Shown here piece by piece: positions 26,081 through 34,669 of a stretch of 64,000 nt of DNA. The notes under the pieces are model-generated. The model saw only the letters and a list, made by a program, of their open reading frames with translations. It was not told the DNA's origin and searched no databases. The stretch is taken from NCBI GenBank assembly GCA_023910605.1, contig JAAVVV010000001.1:1726698-1790697 (forward strand), written 5' to 3'. How positions within the stretch are numbered: position 1 is the stretch's first letter; every line of letters starts with the position of its first letter. Origin of the DNA: Bosea sp. (in: a-proteobacteria). Its GTDB lineage: Bacteria > Pseudomonadota > Alphaproteobacteria > Rhizobiales > Beijerinckiaceae. Made by a program: the position numbers and the translations under genes.

Positions 26081-26199
26081 GAAGAGCCGCGTTCCGGTTC
26101 GGAGCCGCCACCTAAGCGGATCTGTGCGAGAATTTCACCTCTTTTTCAGGCATGATGTGCGCTTGCCGCAACTGGCCCCATGCAATGCCGCGTCCGCGG

Positions 26200-26937
26200 T
26201 CAGTCCGCCGCGACACGCTTCTTCTTCCAGCCGAAACGCTCGAAATAGTTCCGCTTTCCGGCATGCCAGAAGATGATGCCGAGCCCCACGATGCAGGGCA
26301 CCGACCAGGCGATGGGATTGAGCGCGTGCTGGGGCGCATAGCGCACGGCCCCGAAGGCGAGGAAGGCCGTGTAGCAGGAAATCCCCGCGCCGACGCCGGC
26401 CTTGAAGTGCTCGATCAGGTAATCCATGCGCGGCGGCGCGGGCTTGGCGATGAACCACAGATTGGTGGCGGCCGAGGCGAAGCCGATGAAGGGCATGAGG
26501 ATCATCAGCGGCTGGCCGATCATGATCCCGAGCACGAGGCAATTGAGCGCCGTCGCCAGCGTGGCGAACTGCATGACGAGATGGATCGGCTCGCGGTTGC
26601 GCGCATGGGCCGCCTTGTTGGCCACCACCACCAGCGAATGCCAGGCAAGGCTTGCGGTGAGCACGCCAAGATACAGCATCATCCAGCCGAATATGCCGCG
26701 AATCATCGTCGTGTCGGTCAGCTTGGGGTGGGTGGGCAACGGTGCGATCAGCGTCAGCGCAGCCATGGCCGCAGCCAGAACGCCGTTGACGAGCATGGCC
26801 CAGGCGAACCACCGTCCCCAGCGGCGATGGTTCACCCCGCCCTTGCGCCCGATCACCGGCACCCAGAAGGCCGCGAGCCCGAAGGCGCCGACGACGATGT
26901 GAACGAGGACGATGTGCTCGAAAAGCCAGACAATCAT
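26200..26937 (-). CDS. Integral membrane protein (DUF2306-like)
   Basis: 245 residues from ATG 26937, which is preceded by GGGGGAGCATCC; the frame extends upstream without a ribosome site. About seven hydrophobic segments are present, starting with HIVLVHIVVGAFGLAAFWVP. The HxxxG and RHR patterns (GGVNHRRWGRWFAW) recall DUF2306-type membrane proteins. The C-terminus is basic (FGWKKKRVAAD). The function is unknown. It stands alone between the LysE gene and a divergent DUF427 gene. Confidence 0.7.
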   Translation of the reverse strand: MIVWLFEHIVLVHIVVGAFGLAAFWVPVIGRKGGVNHRRWGRWFAWAMLVNGVLAAAMAALTLIAPLPTHPKLTDTTMIRGIFGWMMLYLGVLTASLAWHSLVVVANKAAHARNREPIHLVMQFATLATALNCLVLGIMIGQPLMILMPFIGFASAATNLWFIAKPAPPRMDYLIEHFKAGVGAGISCYTAFLAFGAVRYAPQHALNPIAWSVPCIVGLGIIFWHAGKRNYFERFGWKKKRVAAD

Positions 26938-27089
26938 GGATGCTCCCCCGAACACCCGCCACAATGGGTGGAGCCTAGCTGCTGCAGCCCCATATGTCAC
27001 TCACGCACCGAGCGCGGAAATGGCGCGGCATTGGCGTCCGCGCCGGCGCTTTCCGTGGCGGTCACGGCAGTAGCCTGAAAGAGGTCGGC

Positions 27090-27371
27090 ATGGTCAAGGC
27101 AGTCTGGAACGGAACCGTCATCGCCCTGTCCGATGACACTGTAGTGGTCGAAAACAACCACTATTTCCCGCCCGAAGCCGTGGATCCAGCCGTGCTGAGG
27201 CCAAGCGCGACCACGAGCATCTGCCCCTGGAAGGGCACGGCGCATTATCACAGCCTCGTGGTGGATGGCGCGGAGAACAAGGACGACGCCTGGTTCTATC
27301 CTGAGCCCAGGGACGCAGCGAAGCAGATCCGGGGCCGGATCGCCTTCTGGAAAGGCGTCAGGGTCGGGTGA
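27090..27371 (+). CDS. DUF427 domain protein
   Basis: 93 residues from ATG 27090; the longer open frame begins inside the shared upstream region. It matches DUF427 throughout: VKAVWNGTVIALSDDTVVVE, NHYFPPEAVDP, SICPWKGTAHYHSLVVDG and DAWFYPEPRDAAKQIRGRIA. DUF427 is a small beta-rich cytoplasmic domain of unknown biochemical role. It is divergent from the DUF2306-like gene. Confidence 0.88.
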   Translation: MVKAVWNGTVIALSDDTVVVENNHYFPPEAVDPAVLRPSATTSICPWKGTAHYHSLVVDGAENKDDAWFYPEPRDAAKQIRGRIAFWKGVRVG

Positions 27372-27392
27372 CGGCGGCGCCCTGCGATTGCG

Positions 27393-27743
27393 TCATTCGT
27401 CGAGCGTGTAGCGGTCGAGCTTGCACACATTCACCGCGCTGCGCGTGATGATGTCGCCATCCGCGAATTTGAAGCGGAAGTCGTAGATGCAGTCGGGGCG
27501 ATTGTCGCTCATGTTGACGCTGATCTCGCTGCCGGCGTTCAGCACCTTCGAGCCGAGGATGTCGTTCTCCCATTTGGAGACGCGCGCGGGCGAGGCCCAG
27601 AAGGACTCAAGTTTGATCGACGTGTTGTTGAACAGCGTGAAGGTGCACACCTCCACCCCACGATTGCAGGCCAGACCCGGGGTGGCGGAAAGGCAAAGCG
27701 CGGCCGCGGCGCCCGCCAGCGCAAGCTTCATCGATGTCATCAT
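27393..27743 (-). CDS. Small exported protein
   Basis: 116 residues from ATG 27743; a longer start at 27761 is also open. Residues 1-25 are a signal peptide (MKLALAGAAAALCLSATPGLA). The mature part has four Cys (ACNRGVEVCTF, DCIYDF, NVCKLD), suggesting two disulfides, and beta-strand alternation (ISVNMSDNRPDCIYDFRFKF). Resembles small periplasmic argininosuccinate-lyase-like Omp-associated proteins only loosely; no family is assigned. It converges on the DUF427 gene. Confidence 0.65.
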   Translation of the reverse strand: MMTSMKLALAGAAAALCLSATPGLACNRGVEVCTFTLFNNTSIKLESFWASPARVSKWENDILGSKVLNAGSEISVNMSDNRPDCIYDFRFKFADGDIITRSAVNVCKLDRYTLDE

Positions 27744-27843
27744 GAAAACCCCCGGAATCATCGTTGCCCTCCGGCAGGTTTTCGTCGAATCGCCGCGCTG
27801 TCAATCTGCAAAGAGGATGAACGCCCGCCGGGCCACAGCACGC

Positions 27844-27941
27844 CAGGACCGGCACGCCAGGACCGGCAGGCCAGGACCGGCACGCCAGGACCGGCACGCC
27901 AGGACCGGCACGCCAGGACCGGCAGGCCAGGACCGGCAGGG
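27844..27941. repeat. 14-bp minisatellite (7 units)
   Basis: Seven contiguous copies of CAGGACCGGCA(C/G)GC with only C/G variation at position 12 and a changed last base. They lie in the 367-base gap between the small exported protein gene and gabD. The rest of the gap (27744-27843 and 27942-28110) shows no gene. The unit resembles the inverse complement of the repeat at 13810-13907. Confidence 0.9.
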
Positions 27942-28110
27942 CGGGGTGCGGCTGTCTCTGGCGCGCGCTGCCGGGCCATGCAGTCGCCGCGTCTTAAAAT
28001 CGTGCCTTCAAGCTGCTATCTCAGCCGGGAACGCAGGGTGGGCCGCTCATGGTGACGCATCCTTGCAAACCAGGTGGCCGCAAGACGGACGCCATACCAA
28101 GAGGAACGCC

Positions 28111-29559
28111 ATGCAACTCAAAGATCCCAGCCTCCTGAAGTCGCAGTCCTACATCAATGGCCGCTGGGTCGGCGAAGGCACCGAGGCCGTGACCAACCCG
28201 GCGACGGGCGAGGTTCTGGCGAAGGTGCCGCATCTGGGCGCGGCCGAGGCCACCGAGGCGGTCGAGGCGGCCGGCGCAGCCTTCAGGCTCTGGTCAAGGA
28301 AGCTGGCCAAGGAGCGCACCGCGATCCTGCGCAAGTGGTTCGACCTCATCATGGCCAATGCCGATGACCTCGCCGTCATCATGACCTCCGAACAGGGCAA
28401 GCCGCTTGCCGAGGCCAGGGGCGAGGTGGTCTATGCCGCGTCCTTCGTCGAGTATTACGCGGAGGAGGCCAAGCGCATCTATGGCGAGACGATTCCCTCG
28501 CCCTTTCCCAATGCGCGCGTGCTGGTCACCCGCCAGCCGGTCGGCGTCATCGCCGCGATCACGCCGTGGAACTTCCCGGCCGCGATGATCACCCGCAAGG
28601 TCTCGCCGGCGCTGGCCGCTGGCTGCACGGCCGTGATCAAGCCCGCCCCCGAGACGCCGCTGACTGCGCTGGCGCTGGCGGAACTGGCCCACCGCGCCGG
28701 CCTGCCGCCAGGCGTGCTCAACATCATGACCGGCGACGCCCCCGCCATTGGCGGCGTGTGGTGCGAGCATCCCACGGTGCGCGCCATCGGCTTCACCGGC
28801 TCAACAGAGGTGGGCAAGCTGCTGATGCGCCAGGCCGCCGCCACGGTGAAGAAGGTCGGCCTCGAACTGGGCGGCAACGCGCCCTTCATCGTCTTCGATG
28901 ACGCGGATCTCGACGCGGCCGTCGAAGGCGCGATGATCTCGAAGTATCGCAACATGGGTCAGACCTGCATCTGCGCCAATCGCATCTACGTGCAGGACGC
29001 GATCTATGACGCCTTCGTGGAGAAGTTCGCGAGGAAGGTCATGGAGCTCAAGGTCGGCAACGGCCTCGAGGTCGGCGTGATGCAGGGCCCGCTCATCACC
29101 ATGGAAGCGGTAGAAAAAGTGGAGAGCCACATCGAGGATGCCGTCGCCAACGGCGCGAAGGTTGTGGTCGGCGGCAAGCGCCATGCGCTGGGCGGCACGT
29201 TCTTCGAGCCCACGGTGATCAGCCATGCCACCACCCGCATGGTGGTGGCGCGCGACGAGACCTTCGGCCCGATGGCTCCAGTCTTTCGCTTCACGGACGA
29301 GGCCGATGTCATCGAGCAGGCCAACGCCACGCAGTATGGCCTCGCCTCGTATTTCTACGCCCGCGACCTCGGGCGCGTCTTCCGCGTCTCCGAAGCGCTG
29401 GAATACGGCATGGTGGGCGTCAACACCGCGCTGCTCGGCGCGGCTGAAGTGCCGTTCGGCGGGGTCAAGGAATCGGGGCTGGGCCGTGAGGGCTCCCGAC
29501 ACGGCATGGATGAGTTCACCGAGATCAAATACGTGCTTCTGGGCGGCATCGGCGCCTGA
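28111..29559 (+). CDS. gabD: NAD(P)-dependent succinate-semialdehyde dehydrogenase
   Basis: 482 residues from ATG 28111 (AAGAGGAACGCC upstream); the frame is open through the minisatellite but that part is not coding-like. Aldehyde dehydrogenase motifs are intact: TPWNFPAAMITRKVSPALAA, GFTGSTEVGKLL, LELGGNAPFIVFDDADLD (catalytic Glu) and NMGQTCICANRIYV (catalytic Cys). The C-terminus GVNTALLGAAEVPFGGVKES is typical of GabD. It oxidises succinate semialdehyde to succinate, linking GABA or related breakdown to the citric acid cycle. Glutarate semialdehyde is an alternative substrate. Confidence 0.93.
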   Translation: MQLKDPSLLKSQSYINGRWVGEGTEAVTNPATGEVLAKVPHLGAAEATEAVEAAGAAFRLWSRKLAKERTAILRKWFDLIMANADDLAVIMTSEQGKPLAEARGEVVYAASFVEYYAEEAKRIYGETIPSPFPNARVLVTRQPVGVIAAITPWNFPAAMITRKVSPALAAGCTAVIKPAPETPLTALALAELAHRAGLPPGVLNIMTGDAPAIGGVWCEHPTVRAIGFTGSTEVGKLLMRQAAATVKKVGLELGGNAPFIVFDDADLDAAVEGAMISKYRNMGQTCICANRIYVQDAIYDAFVEKFARKVMELKVGNGLEVGVMQGPLITMEAVEKVESHIEDAVANGAKVVVGGKRHALGGTFFEPTVISHATTRMVVARDETFGPMAPVFRFTDEADVIEQANATQYGLASYFYARDLGRVFRVSEALEYGMVGVNTALLGAAEVPFGGVKESGLGREGSRHGMDEFTEIKYVLLGGIGA

Positions 29560-29622
29560 TCTCGCCAAGATCTCGCCAAGATATCACAAATATCTCGCCA
29601 AAACTTCGCGGCGTCAATCCGA

Positions 29623-29650
29623 CCCTCCGGCTGCATTGCCGGAGGGTTTT
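29623..29650 (+). terminator. Terminator after gabD
   Basis: CCCTCCGG, an 8-base loop, CCGGAGGG and TTTT, 63 bases after the gabD stop. Confidence 0.85.
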
Positions 29651-29805
29651 GCCGTTGCTGGGCAGGCGCGCCGGGCGGAGGCGTGCCGGCCTGCGACGTC
29701 TCGGCGCAGAGGCTGTTCGCACTACCTTAACCACACCGTGGCAGGGATCACATCTGCGTCATCGCACGGCTGTTCCTGACCGGCTCACGTGAATGTGGTG
29801 TAGAT

Positions 29806-29830
29806 GGAACGAAGAAGCTGAATATCTGTT
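29806..29830 (+). promoter_or_regulatory. Possible EcfG-like promoter for the OpgC-like gene
   Basis: GGAAC-N16-TGTT, one mismatch from consensus, 58 bases before the ATG at 29889. The intergenic stretch 29560-29888 otherwise holds only the gabD terminator. Confidence 0.35.
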
Positions 29831-29888
29831 CATGTGAAATCTGCGCAGCCGTGAGGCGGCGCATTGGCTGGGCCCTGGAGGAATGGCG

Positions 29889-31115
29889 ATGGCGGCGCCC
29901 GTGCGCGGCAGGGACGTGAGGTTGGACGTGTTCAGGGGCCTCGCGCTTCTGATCATCTTCATCACGCATGTTCCCGGGCTCGTGTTTGCAGGCTTCACGC
30001 CTCGCGCCTTCGGCTTTGCGGATGCGGCGGAGGCGTTCGTTCTGCTGGCCGGCCTTGCCGCCTATCATGCCTATTCGCGCCCGTTTCTGAAGGCCGAGCT
30101 CACGACCGGCGCGATCATGCGCGGCTCGCTGCCGATCTTCACCCGCGTCTGGCAGCTCTACGTCACGCATGTGGCGCTGGTTGTGCTGGTCACCGGCATT
30201 CTGGCCTATGCCGCGCAGCGCTTCGGCGACCCGGAATATCTGGAGGCAAGCGGGCTTGACGTGCTCCTCAGCCAGCCGGCGGAAACCGTGCTGGGCATCA
30301 TGACGCTCACCTTCCTGCCGCACTTCCTCGACATCCTGCCCATGTATGTCATCCTTCTTGCCGCCCTGCCGCTGGCGGCTCTGGCCTTGCGGGTGCATTG
30401 GGCGCTGCCGCTGCTCATGAGCGCTGCTCTATACGGAGCAGTGCAAGTCACGGGCCTCAACCTGCCGAACATGAATGCTTCGAGCGTCTGGTTTTTCAAC
30501 CCTTTCGCGTGGCAGTTTCTCTTCGTGCTTGGCTTTGTCGTGTCGCATCTGGCTGCCGCCGGCAGGCTTGACGGACTGTTCGCGCGCGGCGCGCTGCTCA
30601 AGGTCGTGACGGTGCTGGCGCTTGGCTATGTTGCCTTCACGGTCCTCGCCGCCGCTCCCTGGCGCCAGTTCGCGGCCTTCGCCAACATCGAGGTGCTGGA
30701 CCCTGCCTATCTGCCGCTAGCTGACAAGACCAACCTCACGCCGCTGCGCCTTTTCGATGCGCTGGCGAAGTTCTGGCTGATCGCAGTTCTGGTCGATCGC
30801 GGCGCGGCCTGGCTCGATAAAGGCGCGGGCCGGATGCTGGCCCTGGCTGGCCGTCACAGCCTGCCGGTCTTCGTGCTGGGGCTTGTTGCCTCCACCATCG
30901 CCACGGTGCTGGTGAAGCAGGCCGCCTATGGGCTGGGAGTTCAGTTCGCGGTCACGCTCGGCGGCGTCGCCTTGCTCATCGGCTTTGCCGCGCTGCTCGA
31001 TTGGCAGGCGCGTACGCTGAAGCGCGAGGCCGCTGCCCGCCCCGCGCCGGAGGCTCCACAAGGCGCCGCCGCGCCGCTGATGGGCAAGGTCATGGCCCAG
31101 CCCTCGACAAAGTGA
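29889..31115 (+). CDS. OpgC-like membrane acyltransferase
   Basis: 408 residues from ATG 29889, chosen because GGAGG at 29877 has ideal spacing to it; ATG 29883 is also in frame. The N-terminus RGRDVRLDVFRGLALLIIFI and THVPGLVFAGFTPRAFGFAD match OpgC (PF10129), with about ten membrane helices after it. OpgC transfers succinyl groups to osmoregulated periplasmic glucans. No opgG or opgH gene is in the window, so the acceptor is unproven. The next gene starts 4 bases after its stop. Confidence 0.88.
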   Translation: MAAPVRGRDVRLDVFRGLALLIIFITHVPGLVFAGFTPRAFGFADAAEAFVLLAGLAAYHAYSRPFLKAELTTGAIMRGSLPIFTRVWQLYVTHVALVVLVTGILAYAAQRFGDPEYLEASGLDVLLSQPAETVLGIMTLTFLPHFLDILPMYVILLAALPLAALALRVHWALPLLMSAALYGAVQVTGLNLPNMNASSVWFFNPFAWQFLFVLGFVVSHLAAAGRLDGLFARGALLKVVTVLALGYVAFTVLAAAPWRQFAAFANIEVLDPAYLPLADKTNLTPLRLFDALAKFWLIAVLVDRGAAWLDKGAGRMLALAGRHSLPVFVLGLVASTIATVLVKQAAYGLGVQFAVTLGGVALLIGFAALLDWQARTLKREAAARPAPEAPQGAAAPLMGKVMAQPSTK

Positions 31116-31119
31116 CCGC

Positions 31120-32256
31120 ATGTGGCATGATCACGCCATGGGCCTGCGGATGATGACAGACTCCAGCGACGGACAGTCCGGGCCAGCTTTCGCCCGCAGC
31201 GCGCTGTGGGCCGTCGTCGTCGCGCTCACCCTGTCGATGGCTGGCGCGCCGGCTCGGGCGCAGTCAACCGCCGCAAATCCCTCGGCAAATGGTGCGGCGC
31301 CGCCGGCATCTGACGCACCGGGCCCGCCGGCTGCGCCCTTGCGGCCCGGTCTGGTCACCGTCATCGCGCTCGACGGCTCCGCCTTGCCTCAAGGCATCGT
31401 TGCGGCCGTAGGCGAGAATCCCACGGTCTGGTTCTCGGCTGCGGCGCGCAGCGCGGTTGGCGCAATCGAGGTCGCCTCGCGCACGGTCGGTTACATCGCT
31501 CTTGGCCATGGCGCTAAGCCGCGCGGCCTGACCCGCTGCCCCAATGGCCGCCTTTATGTGCTGGATCCGACGCTGAACGTGATCCATGAGGTCGATCCTG
31601 CCACCGAGCAGGTCAGCCGCCACTCCATGCCCAATGGCGAGATCGCCGATCTCAGCGGCGCGGTCTGCACCAGCGGCAATCTGGTGGTCTTCACCGGCTA
31701 TAATGGCTGGGTGGGCAAGCTCGACACCGCCACGGGCAAGGTGACGTTGCTGGAATCGGTGGCCGGTCGCGGCCCCGCGCAGATGGCCATGGGCCCCAAT
31801 GGCCTGATCTGGTTCGCCTCTTACGCTGCAAATCAGGTCGTGCGTCTCGATCCCGAATCCTTGCGGCAGGAGGCGTTCGCCATGCCGTCGGGCGTGGAAG
31901 GTCCGAAAGGCATCGTGGTGGATAGCGGCGGCCGCGTCTGGGTCAGCGCCTTCCGCTCGGGCCGGATCGCGCGGCTCGATCCCCGCCGCCGGGCCTGGGA
32001 TGCCTGGCGCCTTGGGTCCGGCTCTCGCCCCCATGCGGTGGCGCTGGATTCAGGCGGCGCCGTGCTGGTCACCGATATAGGACGTGACCGGTTGCTGCGC
32101 TTCGATCCCGCGACCGGCTCAGCGGCCTCTGTGGCGCCCCTGTCCGAGCGCGGTCAGGCCCGCGCCATGACCCGGCTTGGCGACCAGATCTGGATCACTG
32201 AAACCGCTGCTGATCGTGTGCTGCTGATCGATCTCGCGGCCCAGCCTTCGCACTGA
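31120..32256 (+). CDS. Exported streptogramin-lyase-like beta-propeller protein
   Basis: 378 residues, or 372 if the ATG at 31138 is used. A signal peptide (ALWAVVVALTLSMAGAPARAQ) is followed by a Pro/Ala linker. From about residue 85 there are repeated propeller blades of the Vgb type (GLTRCPNGRLYVLDPTLNVI; GPAQMAMGPNGLIWFASYAA; GPKGIVVDSGGRVWVSAFRS; PHAVALDSGGAVLVTDIGRD). True virginiamycin lyases need a His/Glu metal site that I cannot place here, so a binding rather than lyase role is likely. It probably shares an operon with the OpgC-like gene, 4 bases upstream. Confidence 0.8.
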   Translation: MWHDHAMGLRMMTDSSDGQSGPAFARSALWAVVVALTLSMAGAPARAQSTAANPSANGAAPPASDAPGPPAAPLRPGLVTVIALDGSALPQGIVAAVGENPTVWFSAAARSAVGAIEVASRTVGYIALGHGAKPRGLTRCPNGRLYVLDPTLNVIHEVDPATEQVSRHSMPNGEIADLSGAVCTSGNLVVFTGYNGWVGKLDTATGKVTLLESVAGRGPAQMAMGPNGLIWFASYAANQVVRLDPESLRQEAFAMPSGVEGPKGIVVDSGGRVWVSAFRSGRIARLDPRRRAWDAWRLGSGSRPHAVALDSGGAVLVTDIGRDRLLRFDPATGSAASVAPLSERGQARAMTRLGDQIWITETAADRVLLIDLAAQPSH

Positions 32257-32312
32257 TCCCGCCCGGCGCTGCGCCACGCGCTTTCGCGCCGGACGGGGCC
32301 GTCGAGGCCCTC

Positions 32313-33170
32313 TCAGTATTCGTTGCGGACGAGATCGAGCCGTGCCGCCGGCATGCGCTGCTGCTGGGGCAGGGCTGCGACAGCGACGCTGGCACGGACC
32401 AGATGAACCGCGAGGGCTTCGGCCAGCACCACGCCGGTGCACACATGCATGGGCACCGTCATGTGCAGGCGGTCCGGCTTGATGAGGTCGCTGTCCTCGG
32501 CAAGCCTGGCTTCGAGGATGCCCTGCATCAGCGCGAAGCGGCTCCACAGCATCGCGCCATGGCGCTCCGCTGCGGTCTTGAGCACCGATTGCACGGGTTG
32601 CAGCATGGGAGAGGCCGCCACCGCCGGCGCCACCTGCGAATCCATCAGCACCACCGGCGCGCCGATCGCCTCAAGCTGCGCCATGCCCTCGGCGACGCCA
32701 TGGGCCACGATATCGGGATCGATGCTGCGCACGATGTCGTTGGCGCCAAGCTGCCAAACCACGAGGTCGGGCTTCATCGGCGCCACATCCTCGGCGAAGC
32801 GCTTGACCGTGTCGGTGATGCGCTCGCCGCCACGGCCGCGATTGACCACACGCACGGCGCCTGGCCCCAGAATCGCGTTGAGCCTGGCCTCCAGATGGGT
32901 GGGATAGGCGAGGCTGCGGTCGCTCAGGTCGGAGCCCTCCGTCGAGGACGAGCCGATCGCGACCAGCGTGATGGTCTCCCGGCGCGCAGCCTTCTCGGCC
33001 AGCGTCGCCAACTTGCGGGCGATCGCCGTTTCAGGGTTGGCGTCGGCGGAGAGTTTGACCTGGCGACACCAGCCTGGCCCCTCGCGCATGTCGAAAGACG
33101 AAAAGGCCGGCTGTGCCGCCGCGAGCAATGACAGGGCCGCAAGGGCGCCACGCAGACCGCAGTTCATCAT
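32313..33170 (-). CDS. Exported SGNH/GDSL hydrolase
   Basis: 285 residues from ATG 33170, which has AAGGA about 11 bases upstream. A signal peptide (GLRGALAALSLLAAAQPAFS) precedes the catalytic domain. The SGNH blocks are TLVAIGSSSTEG (Ser), NRGRGGERI (Gly), WQLGANDIV (Asn) and PDRLHMT (Asp-His). It is a secreted or periplasmic esterase or acetylhydrolase with unknown substrate. It converges on the propeller gene and is divergent from rpiA. Confidence 0.88.
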   Translation of the reverse strand: MMNCGLRGALAALSLLAAAQPAFSSFDMREGPGWCRQVKLSADANPETAIARKLATLAEKAARRETITLVAIGSSSTEGSDLSDRSLAYPTHLEARLNAILGPGAVRVVNRGRGGERITDTVKRFAEDVAPMKPDLVVWQLGANDIVRSIDPDIVAHGVAEGMAQLEAIGAPVVLMDSQVAPAVAASPMLQPVQSVLKTAAERHGAMLWSRFALMQGILEARLAEDSDLIKPDRLHMTVPMHVCTGVVLAEALAVHLVRASVAVAALPQQQRMPAARLDLVRNEY

Positions 33171-33350
33171 CGTCCCAGGCATCCTTGCTCAAGCCGCGCC
33201 ATGTCAAGCTCGTGCCGGCTTCGCTTGCCGGAGAGCGTTTCCGGCAGCGTCGCCATGCACGCCATGCGTTGCCGCACCGCGCGATGACATCGACAGGTTT
33301 ACCTTCGCTTCTTCAACCGATATGCGGCGGTCCATGAACCGGAGATGAGC

Positions 33351-34055
33351 ATGGCCGATCTCGAAGCCCTGAAGCGCGCCGCTGCAGCCCGCGCGCTGGA
33401 ACTGGTGAGGCCTGGCATGCGGCTCGGTCTGGGAACTGGCTCCACGGCCAGGCATTTCGTGGAGTTGCTCGGACTGCGCGTCAGTGAGGGCCTGTCCGTG
33501 CTGTGCGTGCCGACATCGGAGCAGACCGCGGCGCTGGCGCGCGCTTCGGGCGTGCCGCTGACGACTCTCGATGAGACCCCCGAACTGGACCTCACCGTTG
33601 ACGGGGCGGACGAGATCGACCCGGGCATGCGGCTCATCAAGGGCGGCGGCGCGGCGCTGCTGCGCGAGAAGATCGTCGCGGCCGCGTCCCGCCGCATGGT
33701 CGTCATCGCCGACGAGACCAAGCTGGTCGAGATGCTCGGCCGCTTTCCGCTGCCCATCGAGGTGGCGCCCTTCGGCATCGCCAGCACGGCACGGCTTGTG
33801 GAAGCGGCGCTGGCGGCCTCGGGCTGCAAGGGACCGCTGACCCTGCGCCGCGATGCAGCCGGCCAGCCTGTCATGACCGATGGTGGCCATCACCTCCTCG
33901 ACGCCGCGCTCGGGCGCATTGACGAACCCGAGGCGCTGGCCGCCCGGCTTGTGGCGATTCCGGGCGTCATGGAGCACGGCCTGTTCCTCGGCATCGCAAG
34001 CGGCGCCATTCTCGCGGCGGCCTCAGGGGTGCGCCTGCTGGGCCAATTTGATTGA
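33351..34055 (+). CDS. rpiA: Ribose-5-phosphate isomerase A
   Basis: 234 residues from ATG 33351; GGAG at 33341 has 6-base spacing to it but almost none to the in-frame ATG 33345. Family motifs: [49 protein letters not shown] and [11 protein letters not shown]. It interconverts ribose-5-phosphate and ribulose-5-phosphate in the pentose phosphate pathway. It is followed by DUF2059 and gor genes on the same strand, an order often seen in Hyphomicrobiales. Confidence 0.96.
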   Translation: MADLEALKRAAAARALELVRPGMRLGLGTGSTARHFVELLGLRVSEGLSVLCVPTSEQTAALARASGVPLTTLDETPELDLTVDGADEIDPGMRLIKGGGAALLREKIVAAASRRMVVIADETKLVEMLGRFPLPIEVAPFGIASTARLVEAALAASGCKGPLTLRRDAAGQPVMTDGGHHLLDAALGRIDEPEALAARLVAIPGVMEHGLFLGIASGAILAAASGVRLLGQFD

Positions 34056-34108
34056 CGACACATGCTGCGGTCTGACAAGGACACGTCAACATGCAAAGGA
34101 AACTGCCA

Positions 34109-34633
34109 ATGAAGCATACCATCATGGCGGCGCTTGTGGCCGCTTCCGCCTTCGTCGCCGCTCCGGTGGCCGCGCAGACCGCTCCCTCGACGCCTTCCGT
34201 CACCGCCCAGCCGGCGGCGGAGTCCCATCTTCGCGTCGCGCGCGAATTTCTCGAAGCCTCCGGCATCGCCCGCACCTTCGATGCGGCCTTCCCCGACATG
34301 GCGCTGCGCATCCGCCAGAATTTCTCGGCAGCGCGCCCGGAGTTGCTGAAGGACATGGATGACACCCTCGTCGCCCTGTTGCCCGAGATCAGGACCCGCC
34401 GCGGCGAGATCATCGAGCGGACCGCGCGCCTCGCCGCGACGGCCTTCCCGGAGGCCGAGCTGAAGGAACTGAACACCTTCTTCAACTCGACCATCGGCAA
34501 GAAGTACGTCAACGTGCAGATTCAGCTTCTGAATGACGTGTTCCAGGCCATGGAACCCTGGATGCAGCAGACGACGGAGTTTTTCCTGACGCGCTTCCGC
34601 GAGGAAATGCGCAAGAAGGGCCACACGCTCTGA
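34109..34633 (+). CDS. Exported DUF2059 family protein
   Basis: 174 residues from ATG 34109 (AAAGGAAACTGCCA upstream). A signal peptide (MAALVAASAFVAAPVAAQ) is followed by a helical domain, including AREFLEASGIARTFDAAFPD and LKELNTFFNSTIGKKYVNVQ, which is the DUF2059 pattern. The function is unknown; the protein is presumably periplasmic. It lies between rpiA and gor, 53 and 36 bases away, and is likely co-transcribed. Confidence 0.88.
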   Translation: MKHTIMAALVAASAFVAAPVAAQTAPSTPSVTAQPAAESHLRVAREFLEASGIARTFDAAFPDMALRIRQNFSAARPELLKDMDDTLVALLPEIRTRRGEIIERTARLAATAFPEAELKELNTFFNSTIGKKYVNVQIQLLNDVFQAMEPWMQQTTEFFLTRFREEMRKKGHTL

Positions 34634-34669
34634 GCCTGCAACGGCCGCTGGTCGGCCCCCGGGGGAATC

